This document shows, piece by piece, positions 1 through 5,558 of a stretch of 6,934 nucleotides of DNA. The stretch's first letter is position 1. Each line of letters opens with the position of its first letter. The notes below the pieces were generated by a model, which saw nothing but the letters and a program-made list of their open reading frames with translations, was not told the DNA's origin and did not search any database. The position numbers were made by a program, and so were the translations under genes. Origin of the DNA: Akkermansiaceae bacterium (GTDB taxonomy: Bacteria > Verrucomicrobiota > Verrucomicrobiia > Verrucomicrobiales > Akkermansiaceae). The stretch is from NCBI GenBank assembly GCA_023301335.1, contig JALZVA010000227.1, forward strand, positions 1-6,934. Direction: 5' to 3'.

Positions 1-75
1 GTGAGAAAATCAAATGTGTGAAAAATATAAAAATCTCCTTGCGTTTAAGGTCGAACTCACTAGGTTCCGTCTCCC

Positions 76-285
76 ATGGCCAGAGTATCAGGAAAAGCCA
101 AGACACGAAAGTCTGTCGCAAAGCGTTTCAAGGTAACTGGAACAGGTAAAGTGCTACGCCGAAAGCAAGGTAAGCGCCACATTCTTCAAAAGAAGAATCG
201 TAAGCGTAAACGTAACTTAGGTAAAGCAACTACAGCATCTCCAGCAGATGTGCCACGTATTCTTGAGAACTTACCGTTCCACTAA
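76..285 (+). CDS. rpmI: 50S ribosomal protein L35
   Basis: The 69-residue, very basic protein is L35 of the large ribosomal subunit. The sequence shows the family pattern: MARVSGKAKTRKSVAKRFKV at the N-terminus, GTGKVLRRKQGKRHIL at about residues 22-37, a KKNRKRKRNL cluster at 39-48, and an acidic-then-hydrophobic end (ADVPRILENLPF). Typical L35 is 64-66 residues, so this copy is full length. The ATG at 76 is the only sensible start; only a weak AGG at 62-64 lies upstream. The order rpmI-rplT on one strand is the classic arrangement, in which infC usually comes first; the 75 bases before rpmI are too few to show infC. In Escherichia coli and Bacillus the operon is repressed by L20, so expression of this gene is probably tied to its neighbour. 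Confidence 0.97.
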   Translation: MARVSGKAKTRKSVAKRFKVTGTGKVLRRKQGKRHILQKKNRKRKRNLGKATTASPADVPRILENLPFH

Positions 286-443
286 TACCGTTCCATACCA
301 GAAACTGCAGCGAAAGACTGCGCCCTATCCGCGAATCGGATAGACTCCACACAGCCTTTTTGCTCTTAAAAAAGCAAAATACGAATAGATGAGACTGCGG
401 GAGATAATAAAAAAACAATCTATTCATAGGAAAGAAAAAGAAA
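286..443 (+). promoter_or_regulatory. Structured rpmI-rplT spacer, possible L20 control region
   Basis: This 158-bp spacer is long for an rpmI-rplT pair and holds several inverted repeats. GCAG (307-310) pairs with CTGC (318-321). CTATCCG (325-331) pairs with CGGATAG (337-343) around a 5-base loop. TTTTGCT (358-364) pairs with AGCAAAA (373-379). GAATAGAT (383-390) pairs with ATCTATTC (418-425), and the last arm ends just before the rplT ribosome binding site. The octamer AGACTGCG occurs twice (315-322 and 392-399). None of the hairpins is followed by a T-run, so they are not intrinsic terminators. L20 is known to repress its own operon by binding mRNA structures that mimic its 23S rRNA site. 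A similar role here is inferred from position and structure, not from a recognised motif. An internal promoter or processing site is an alternative. Confidence 0.4.
428..434 (+). promoter_or_regulatory. rplT ribosome binding site
   Basis: AGGAAAG lies 428-434, with AGGA ending 12 bases before the ATG at 444. It is the best Shine-Dalgarno match in the window, although the spacing is longer than usual. It sits directly after the 3' arm (418-425) of the GAATAGAT/ATCTATTC inverted repeat, so folding of that repeat could affect its access to ribosomes; this last point is inference. Confidence 0.55.
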
Positions 444-818
444 ATGCCAAGAGCAACCAATAGTCCGGCAAGCCGTGCCCGTCGTAAGCGTATTCTATTA
501 CGTGCGAAGGGGTTTCGTGGTTTCCGTTCAAAACTATATCGTTATGCTAAGGATGCCGTCTTTAAGGCGCGTCAGTATGAATACCGTGACCGTAAGAAGC
601 GTAAAGGTCAGTTCCGTCGTCTCTGGATTCAGCGTATTTCCGCTGCATCCCGTGCAGAGGGGCTTACTTATTCCCGTTTCATGGAAGGTCTTAAAGCCGC
701 TGAAATTAATGTCGACCGTAAGATCCTTGCTGATCTTGCCGTGCATGATGCAGCAGCATTTACAGCGATTGTAGATCAGTCCAAAGTAGCACTCGAGAAA
801 AAGAGCTCTGCCGCTTAA
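444..818 (+). CDS. rplT: 50S ribosomal protein L20
   Basis: The 124-residue protein is L20, an early assembly protein of the 50S subunit that binds 23S rRNA. In most bacteria it is also the translational repressor of its own operon. Family signatures are visible in order: RARRKRILLRAKGFRG at about 11-26, then KLYRYAKDAVFKARQYEYRDRKKRKGQFRRLWIQRI in the same arrangement as other L20s (about 30-65), then ISAASRAEGLTYSRFMEGLK at about 65-84. The C-terminal part carries the globular RNA-binding domain (INVDRKILADLAVHD). It is a few residues longer than the usual 117-120 because of a KKSSAA tail. The ATG at 444 is preceded by AGGAAAG. The pheS gene that often follows rplT is absent; a terminator comes next. 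Confidence 0.98.
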   Translation: MPRATNSPASRARRKRILLRAKGFRGFRSKLYRYAKDAVFKARQYEYRDRKKRKGQFRRLWIQRISAASRAEGLTYSRFMEGLKAAEINVDRKILADLAVHDAAAFTAIVDQSKVALEKKSSAA

Positions 819-844
819 GTAAAGATTTACCAAATATTTAAAGC

Positions 845-879
845 ATAGCTGATGGGTCTACCCCATCAGCTATTTTTTT
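845..879 (+). terminator. Intrinsic terminator after rplT
   Basis: A perfect 12-bp stem, ATAGCTGATGGG (845-856) with CCCATCAGCTAT (862-873), closes a 5-base loop and runs into seven Ts (873-879). It begins 26 bases after the rplT stop codon and clearly ends the rpmI-rplT transcript. On the opposite strand the same hairpin is followed only by ATGCTTTAAAT, so it would be a weak terminator for the gene that ends at 946. A second, weaker inverted repeat between it and that gene (AGGCTGG 915-921 with CTAGCCT 932-938, one G-T pair) also lacks a T-run. Confidence 0.93.
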
Positions 880-945
880 GTAAGTTTCCCTCGAGGATTT
901 TTTAAATGGGAGAAAGGCTGGACGTGCGAACCTAGCCTGACCTGC

Positions 946-1485
946 TTAGAGGGAGAAGAGGTGAGAGTAATGCTCCCGCAGTTCTGCTTTCCATTTATAT
1001 AGGAAGGCAAGGTTGCGGATAATAGTTTGGAAGAGGGGCGTGTCTAGAGGTTGGTCGAGGATGTCCTTGAGTTGCTGCTCCTCGGTGGAGTCTAGGGTGT
1101 CTATCCAGGTTTCGACTTGTTCTTGGAGCTCTAGGGATTTGGAAGAGAGGAGGGCTTTACGAAGTGAAGAAGAGGCTTTTTTGACGGATTGAAGGTGGCT
1201 GCTAATTTCCTGACTGAGTTCCCCGATAGGCATGAAGGATGCCATTACAGAGTCGCTGACAGTACCACGTGGAGAAAAGGAGATGGAATGGAGCTCTAGG
1301 AGATGCTTCAACCGTGTATGAGAAACGGATAAGATCTGATAAGCTTGATTGACCTGCTGAAAAGCCTGCTCGTCCCCTCCATTGTCAGGGTGATTCTTAG
1401 CAGCTAGTTGCTGAAAGTGTTCTTTTAGCGTGTCTAGATCGATGACAGCTTCTTGGGGAATGTCTAATAAGGTAAAATGATTCAT
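946..1485 (-). CDS. HscB-like J-domain co-chaperone
   Basis: A 179-residue J-domain protein. J-domains bind Hsp70 chaperones and stimulate their ATPase through the HPD motif, here at residues 32-34. The J-domain covers about 1-65 and opens with MNHFTLLDIP, close to the DYFTLFGLP opening of HscB. It continues with helix II (LKEHFQQLAAKN) and VNQAYQILSVSHTRLKHLLELH, which resembles the INQAWQTL...AEYLLSLHG region of HscB. The rest, about 85-178, is helical and ends in IIRNLAFLYKWKAELREH, as expected for the C-terminal three-helix domain of HscB that binds the Fe-S scaffold IscU. Length fits HscB (about 170 residues). It has no zinc-finger or Gly/Phe region, so it is not a classic DnaJ. No hscA, iscU or iscS is in view. 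The start ATG overlaps the tcdA stop as ATGA, with no Shine-Dalgarno, so translation is probably coupled. An alternative is a generic J-protein of unknown partner. Confidence 0.8.
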   Translation of the reverse strand: MNHFTLLDIPQEAVIDLDTLKEHFQQLAAKNHPDNGGDEQAFQQVNQAYQILSVSHTRLKHLLELHSISFSPRGTVSDSVMASFMPIGELSQEISSHLQSVKKASSSLRKALLSSKSLELQEQVETWIDTLDSTEEQQLKDILDQPLDTPLFQTIIRNLAFLYKWKAELREHYSHLFSL

Positions 1486-2273
1486 GAGCTTGAGGCAAGG
1501 TGGTGAAGACAGCGTTGCGTGGCGTAGAGCCCTACGGTAGCGGTCATATGAGTGACGCTGCCAAAGCCGGATGTGCAGTTCAGCTTGGCTTCTTGATCGG
1601 TGTCACGAGAGGTGGAGACTTCTCCATCACAGGTAGGGAAGACGGGTTGCTCAGAGGAAAAAATACACTCGATCCCAAATCTCTTAATCTTCTTTTGCCG
1701 TCCCTTGGGGAAGTTATACTCTTGGCGGAGCCTTGTTCTCACTTTTTTTAGTAAAGCACCGTCAGCGGCTCTTGAAAGATCGTTGATTTCTATTCGAGTG
1801 GGGTCTGTTAGCCCTCCTACACCTCCGCAGGCGATGACGGGGATATGGCGTTTGTGGCATTCTGCAATGAGGTGCGCCTTGGTATCGAGTAGGTCGATAG
1901 CGTCAATGAGGTAGTCAAAGCTGGGGCTAAGTAACTGCTCTGCCTTTTTTTTGGAATAGAAATGTGGCTCACAGATGACCTCGCAGTCAGGGTTAATAGC
2001 ATTAACACGCTGCGCCATGACTTCCGTCTTTTGTTTCCCTATTTCCCCGTCCATTGCGTGAAGCTGGCGGTTGACATTCGTGATGCAGACATCGTCGAGG
2101 TCAATCAGGGTGATTTTCCCAATGCCGGATCGAGCAAGCGCCTCAACCGCCCACGATCCAACCCCGCCAATGCCGACCACGCAGACGTGGCTGGATTGAA
2201 AACGTGCTAATGCAGAGGTGCCATAGAGACGGGCAATGCCGCCAAAGCGCTCGATAGTGGATGTGCTGAGCAT
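1482..2273 (-). CDS. tcdA: tRNA threonylcarbamoyladenosine dehydratase TcdA
   Basis: TcdA (CsdL) belongs to the E1/MoeB/ThiF-like family. It uses ATP to cyclise t6A at position 37 of ANN-decoding tRNAs to ct6A. With the ATG at 2273 the protein has 263 residues, close to E. coli TcdA at 268. Visible family features: RFGGIARLYG near the N-terminus (9-18), the nucleotide-binding loop VVGIGGVGSWAVEALARSGI (about 32-51), DLDDVCITNVNRQLHA (58-73) with the conserved Asp and Arg, DAIDLLDTKA (124-133), CGGVGG (149-154), and the C-terminal SGFGSVTHMTATVG (235-248). The frame stays open upstream to a TTG at 2309, giving 12 more residues that family members lack. The ATG is preferred, although neither start has a Shine-Dalgarno. 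In E. coli the gene lies beside the sulfur-transfer genes csdA-csdE; here its partner is the J-protein that overlaps its stop codon. Confidence 0.94.
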   Translation of the reverse strand: MLSTSTIERFGGIARLYGTSALARFQSSHVCVVGIGGVGSWAVEALARSGIGKITLIDLDDVCITNVNRQLHAMDGEIGKQKTEVMAQRVNAINPDCEVICEPHFYSKKKAEQLLSPSFDYLIDAIDLLDTKAHLIAECHKRHIPVIACGGVGGLTDPTRIEINDLSRAADGALLKKVRTRLRQEYNFPKGRQKKIKRFGIECIFSSEQPVFPTCDGEVSTSRDTDQEAKLNCTSGFGSVTHMTATVGLYATQRCLHHLASSS

Positions 2274-2574
2274 CTGGTTCAATTGAGTGTGAGATCTACA
2301 TCTTTTCAAGTAGATTTTGAATGAAGAAGTGTTTTGTGTCGGATTTCAATCGCAGATGAGTGGGTGCTGGTATTGATTAACCAGGGAGGCGGATCTTTAG
2401 AGATGCACGGGTGAGATAAATTCAGCTAAAAAACAAAAAAATATTTGCAAATACGAATAGGGTGTAATATAGAGCGGGCTCGTAAGTTACTAGCTTACTT
2501 TAGTCTACGTGAAAAAGTGTTCTTTTATCTTAGATTATCTCTACTATTGCGAAAATAAATTATATATTAAAATA
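2274..2574. promoter_or_regulatory. Divergent intergenic region, tcdA / PEP-CTERM gene
   Basis: About 300 bp separate the two divergent starts and must hold promoters for both directions. I see no convincing -35/-10 pair for either. On the + side there is AT-rich sequence with TGTAATATA at 2463-2471, a possible extended -10. Inverted repeats: CTGGT (2367-2371) with ACCAG (2380-2384) around ATTGATTA; a perfect 12-bp palindrome at 2442-2453; and GTAAG (2482-2486) with CTTAC (2494-2498). No coding sequence is apparent. The open frame upstream of 2575 lacks any family support. Confidence 0.45.
2442..2453. repeat. Perfect 12-bp palindrome TATTTGCAAATA
   Basis: TATTTGCAAATA reads the same on both strands and lies 122 bases before the PEP-CTERM start, just upstream of TGTAATATA (2463-2471). 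That position would suit an operator for a dimeric regulator. The right half overlaps a 12-base string, AAATACGAATAG (2449-2460), that also occurs in the rpmI-rplT spacer (377-388). AT-rich palindromes arise by chance, so a function is only suggested. Confidence 0.35.
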
Positions 2575-3600
2575 ATGAAATTAATTAAAAATTTAACGGC
2601 GTTTTGTTTGCTTGCTGCGCCTGCGTATGCTCAGACGAACTTCACCTACAGCTTCAATGATGCTGAGGAGAACCTGGACTTCGGAACATGGCAACAGGGC
2701 ACTAATGCAGTAGGTTATACTGGGCCTTTTACTGGATACACGTCTTCGACTGATGGTAACGCAGGTTCAAATGGATTTCAAGCAAACGAAGGAATCGGTG
2801 ACGGGAATGGAACTCTTTTTTCTACATCAGGTAATAATCCTAATGCCGGTGGTGGTCAGCTTGGGACATACACTTGGGTTTCTGACGGAGTGGGTGGTGC
2901 GTCACCTGGAATTTCTCTCGACCTCGATACCGTAGGGTCTTCTGTTACGTTTCAGTTTGCCAACTTCTTTTTAGCTAATAATGGGGAGCCTGCTGGCGGA
3001 TATAGCACAGATTTTTCATTGTTTGAGTTTGGGCTAGTTAACGGTAATGCTCCTACTATTGGGACATTTAATGATACAGACTCGTTTTACATTGAAGGTA
3101 ATGTTCTCAGTGTAGAGCAGATTGCAGGAGGAGATGTCACGGGCGAGTTTGATTTACAAGCGACGACAAATCAGGGGACTCAAACATCTTTATTAGATTC
3201 ATTGGATACCCTCACAATTGATTCATTAGGCCAGAATGGTGGTAACTCTGGTGCTACCCATGGTAATGGGGTCGGGTATCAATATGATGTAACCTTCACT
3301 ACAGCTGCAAATGGTAGCTTTGATATTGATTACACTATCCTTGAATTTACGGCGGATAGTTCATTAGCTGGTAGTGTTGCTACCTTTACTGGGACAGAAT
3401 TTTCGGACACTACCAATGCTGTGCACGGATTGAGTGACTTGACAAACCTTCACCTTGGATTTGGATTCACTGCTAATAGTGGTAATGTTCCAATTTCTGG
3501 AACTACATTTGATAGTTTCACACCAGTTCCAGAGCCTTCATCATCGATTCTTGTCGCCTTATCAGGTTTAGCCATGATGGCACGTAGAAGACGTAATTAA
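2575..3600 (+). CDS. Secreted PEP-CTERM sorting-domain protein
   Basis: The 341-residue protein is exported and has a PEP-CTERM tag, which exosortase-type enzymes recognise and process at the cell envelope. The N-terminus is a clear signal peptide: MKLIKN, hydrophobic LTAFCLLAAPA, and a likely cut after AYA at residue 19. The start is set at the ATG at 2575 because it begins this signal peptide. An in-frame GTG at 2509 would add 22 residues that spoil it. No Shine-Dalgarno precedes the ATG. The C-terminus has VPEP (318-321), a short hydrophobic stretch (about 325-336) and RRRRN. The middle is rich in Gly, Asn, Thr, Ser and Asp, with alternating hydrophobics that suggest a beta-sandwich. The only Cys is in the signal peptide. 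By my reading, residues 6-336 contain no Lys or Arg at all, while Asp and Glu are frequent. No catalytic domain is recognised; cell-surface or matrix roles are common guesses for such proteins. No exosortase gene is in view. Confidence 0.9.
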   Translation: MKLIKNLTAFCLLAAPAYAQTNFTYSFNDAEENLDFGTWQQGTNAVGYTGPFTGYTSSTDGNAGSNGFQANEGIGDGNGTLFSTSGNNPNAGGGQLGTYTWVSDGVGGASPGISLDLDTVGSSVTFQFANFFLANNGEPAGGYSTDFSLFEFGLVNGNAPTIGTFNDTDSFYIEGNVLSVEQIAGGDVTGEFDLQATTNQGTQTSLLDSLDTLTIDSLGQNGGNSGATHGNGVGYQYDVTFTTAANGSFDIDYTILEFTADSSLAGSVATFTGTEFSDTTNAVHGLSDLTNLHLGFGFTANSGNVPISGTTFDSFTPVPEPSSSILVALSGLAMMARRRRN

Positions 3601-3621
3601 TTAGATTCACTTGTTAATTTC

Positions 3622-3655
3622 AAAAAGCATACCTTGTTTAAGGTGTGCTTTTTTT
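3622..3655 (+). terminator. Intrinsic terminator after PEP-CTERM gene
   Basis: AAAAAGCATACCTT (3622-3635) pairs with AAGGTGTGCTTTTT (3640-3653), with one G-T pair and a GTTT loop, and ends in a run of seven Ts (3649-3655). It starts 22 bases after the stop codon. It makes the PEP-CTERM gene a single-gene unit, so the next gene probably has its own promoter. Confidence 0.92.
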
Positions 3656-3710
3656 ATTTATAGTAAGAAGACTTGAAGGTGGATAACCTTGAACAGGCAG
3701 AGTAATATAA
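3656..3710 (+). promoter_or_regulatory. Probable promoter/leader of the TPR membrane protein gene
   Basis: A promoter is expected here because a strong terminator lies just upstream. The stretch has CTTGAA twice, 16 bases apart (3672-3677 and 3688-3693), and a small inverted repeat AAGGT (3676-3680) with ACCTT (3686-3690). TTGAAG or TTGAAC could serve as a -35 box, but no good -10 box follows at 17 bases. TATAAATG at the start codon is too close. The assignment is by position only. Confidence 0.25.
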
Positions 3711-5459
3711 ATGGTGAAGATGAAGCACGATCTAGGCATGAGTAAACATTGGATCTACTGCTGTATCCCTATATTCGTAGCACTGGTTGTTTTTTTTCAA
3801 GTCCATGGCTTTGAATCCATTCTTTATGATGACCCCTCACATCTGTATGAAAATGAGAATGTAAATGGAGGCTTCACAGCTGATGGAGTAAAGTGGTCAT
3901 TTACCCAAGTGGCAGATACCAATCTGTGGCATCCAGCCACTTGGATTTCCTACATGTTAGATGTGGAGCTATTTAGACTGAATGGTGTGGGTGCGCACCA
4001 TCTGATGAGCCTGGCTCTACATTTAGTCTCTGTAGCAACTCTGTACTTTTTACTGCTACATTACTCAAAGAGTCCATGGGTAGCTCTAATACTGTGCTGT
4101 ATATGGGCGGTTCATCCCCATCGTGTGCATAATGTAGCATGGCTGAGTCAGCGTAAGGATGTGCTGAGTATGGTGTTCCTACTGCTTTCGTGGCTAGCGT
4201 GGGTGAAAGCAGAGAGGAAGATCACAAGCCCATTGACAGTATTATCTCTAACGTTTTTCACCTTATCTTTAATGAGTAAAGCCAGTGGGATAGGCTTACC
4301 TCTCATCTTATTTGTTTCAGATTATGTGCTACAACGTAAAAAAATGAAGCAAGGCATACCTATATTACTGGGGTTTTCTGCACTGAGTGCAGGAGTAGCG
4401 GGCTTGGCGATTTATTTTCAAAATCAGGGAGGATTAGGAGGTCTTGATGCATCTTCGCCATTGCTCACAAGGTTTGGCGAGCTTCCTTATACACTCTGGT
4501 GGTATATAGAAAACACAGTGTATTCAGATGGTGCCTTGTGGGTGTATAGTCCAGTGGAGGCGTGGAGGCTCTACGTGATTCCAGTAGTCGGTTTGGCATT
4601 GGTAGGGGTGATGATGTATCCATTCAGAAAGCAGCCATTGGTGCTGCTAGGAGTGATCATCGTCTTAGCATTCTGGCTTCCTGTTAGCGGGATCACTTCT
4701 GTCAGTTTTTATAAAGTGGCGGAGCGTTACTCTTACTTCATTCAGCTAGGTTACCTATTCGTGGCGATGGGCGTGCTATCGATGGTGAAGCATTCCTTTA
4801 AATCTTTGAATAGACCTATGCTAGCCCTCGGGCTAGGAGGATGCCTCTGCCTTATTGCTGGAGTCATTACCCATAAACGTACGGGACTATGGCAGGATAG
4901 CCAGACCTTATTTGAAAGAGAGGCGGTGATAAATCCTAAAAGCCTGCTGGCTCAGATCTTCTTAGGAATCGTGGAGGTGGATAAGGGAGAGTTGAAGAAG
5001 GCTGTCAGTTTCTTTGAGAAAGCAGTAGAGCTCGACCCAGAATCAGGCTTGTCCCTGACTTGGATGGGTGACTGCTATAGAAAATTAGGCCAAATTGAGG
5101 AGGCTAAAGCTGCGTATCAAAGAGCAACGACTGCACAGGTGCTAAATTCCTCAATAGCCTTTCAAGAGTTAGCCAGCCTATGGTATGCAGAGCAGGATTA
5201 CCCTTCTGTGGAAAAAACGCTGAAGAATGCTTTAGAGAAATTTCCTAATGATTTCCAATTAAATATAAATTTGGGGCACTTGTATTTTGATGCATTCCAA
5301 GATTACCAGAAGGCGCTTACTTCTTATAACAAATCTCTAGAAATAGAGCCTGAAAATAAAGCGGCGCTATTCAGAAAAGGAGACTCGCTTATACAGCTAG
5401 GGGAGAGAGAAGCAGGGGAGAAAATACTAAGATTATTCAAATCCGCTCGATCCGAATAA
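3711..5459 (+). CDS. TMTC-like multi-spanning membrane protein with C-terminal TPR repeats
   Basis: The 582-residue protein has an N-terminal membrane part (about 15-390, roughly ten or eleven hydrophobic segments) and a TPR part (about 409-575). It matches a bacterial family related to eukaryotic TMTC O-mannosyltransferases (GT-C fold). Family landmarks seen: an acidic pair in the first periplasmic loop (DD, 40-41, in ILYDDPSHLYENENV), NLWHPATWISYMLD (71-84), HPHRVHNVAWLSQRKDVLS (135-153), LMSKASGIGLP (187-197) and VAERYSYFIQLG (336-347). The TPR units begin near 409, 443, 477, 512 and 548 and show the usual A/F/Y spacing, as in AVSFFEKAVELDP. Such proteins are thought to transfer sugars from lipid carriers to exported proteins, but most bacterial members are uncharacterised. 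The ATG at 3711 is used; in-frame ATGs at 3720 and 3738 are also possible. Tandem stops TAA TAG end the gene. No clear + strand terminator follows. Confidence 0.8.
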   Translation: MVKMKHDLGMSKHWIYCCIPIFVALVVFFQVHGFESILYDDPSHLYENENVNGGFTADGVKWSFTQVADTNLWHPATWISYMLDVELFRLNGVGAHHLMSLALHLVSVATLYFLLLHYSKSPWVALILCCIWAVHPHRVHNVAWLSQRKDVLSMVFLLLSWLAWVKAERKITSPLTVLSLTFFTLSLMSKASGIGLPLILFVSDYVLQRKKMKQGIPILLGFSALSAGVAGLAIYFQNQGGLGGLDASSPLLTRFGELPYTLWWYIENTVYSDGALWVYSPVEAWRLYVIPVVGLALVGVMMYPFRKQPLVLLGVIIVLAFWLPVSGITSVSFYKVAERYSYFIQLGYLFVAMGVLSMVKHSFKSLNRPMLALGLGGCLCLIAGVITHKRTGLWQDSQTLFEREAVINPKSLLAQIFLGIVEVDKGELKKAVSFFEKAVELDPESGLSLTWMGDCYRKLGQIEEAKAAYQRATTAQVLNSSIAFQELASLWYAEQDYPSVEKTLKNALEKFPNDFQLNINLGHLYFDAFQDYQKALTSYNKSLEIEPENKAALFRKGDSLIQLGEREAGEKILRLFKSARSE

Positions 5460-5497
5460 TAGCTTATTTCTCGAAGAGTTGGGGAGAATCAGACCAT

Positions 5498-5535
5498 AAA
5501 AAAACGCCCGCTTACGGTGAAGTAAACGGACGTTT
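5498..5535 (-). terminator. Intrinsic terminator of the rpsB-tsf operon
   Basis: Read on the - strand, AAACGTCCGTTTAC (5535-5522) pairs along all 14 positions with GTAAGCGGGCGTTT (5515-5502), using two G-T pairs, around a 6-base loop. Seven Ts follow (5504-5498). Read on the + strand the same two positions are C-A mismatches, and the following sequence TTTAAAATAG is a poor T-run. It therefore serves tsf, whose stop is 24 bases upstream, rather than the convergent gene ending at 5459. Confidence 0.9.
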
Positions 5536-5558
5536 AAAATAGTGTAACCCCGAAGGTG

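Noticed and set aside
20..40. TATAAA at 26-31 as the -10 box of an rpmI promoter
   Set aside because: The matching -35 would fall at the very edge of the window and does not resemble TTGACA; the stretch is simply A-rich.
475..833. Roughly 100-residue frames on both strands across rplT
   Set aside because: They are shadows of rplT with no recognisable domain; the L20 frame accounts for the sequence.
915..938. Inverted repeat AGGCTGG/CTAGCCT as terminator for the J-protein gene
   Set aside because: It has only seven pairs including one G-T, a 10-base loop and no T-run on the - strand; at most a weak or factor-dependent stop.
1500..2210. Several + strand frames of 80-104 residues opposite tcdA
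   Set aside because: They lie antisense to a well-conserved gene, show no family features and have no start signals.
2274..2309. Upstream TTG start for tcdA adding 12 residues
   Set aside because: No Shine-Dalgarno, a rare start codon, and the extra residues have no counterpart in the family; the ATG at 2273 gives the expected length.
2367..2384. CTGGT-ATTGATTA-ACCAG as a tcdA operator
   Set aside because: Five-base arms are easily found by chance; nothing else ties it to a regulator, so it is only mentioned within the intergenic entry.
2509..2574. GTG start for the PEP-CTERM gene adding 22 residues
   Set aside because: It would bury a clean signal peptide (MKLIKN...AYA) behind an unlikely leader rich in Tyr, Cys and Lys.
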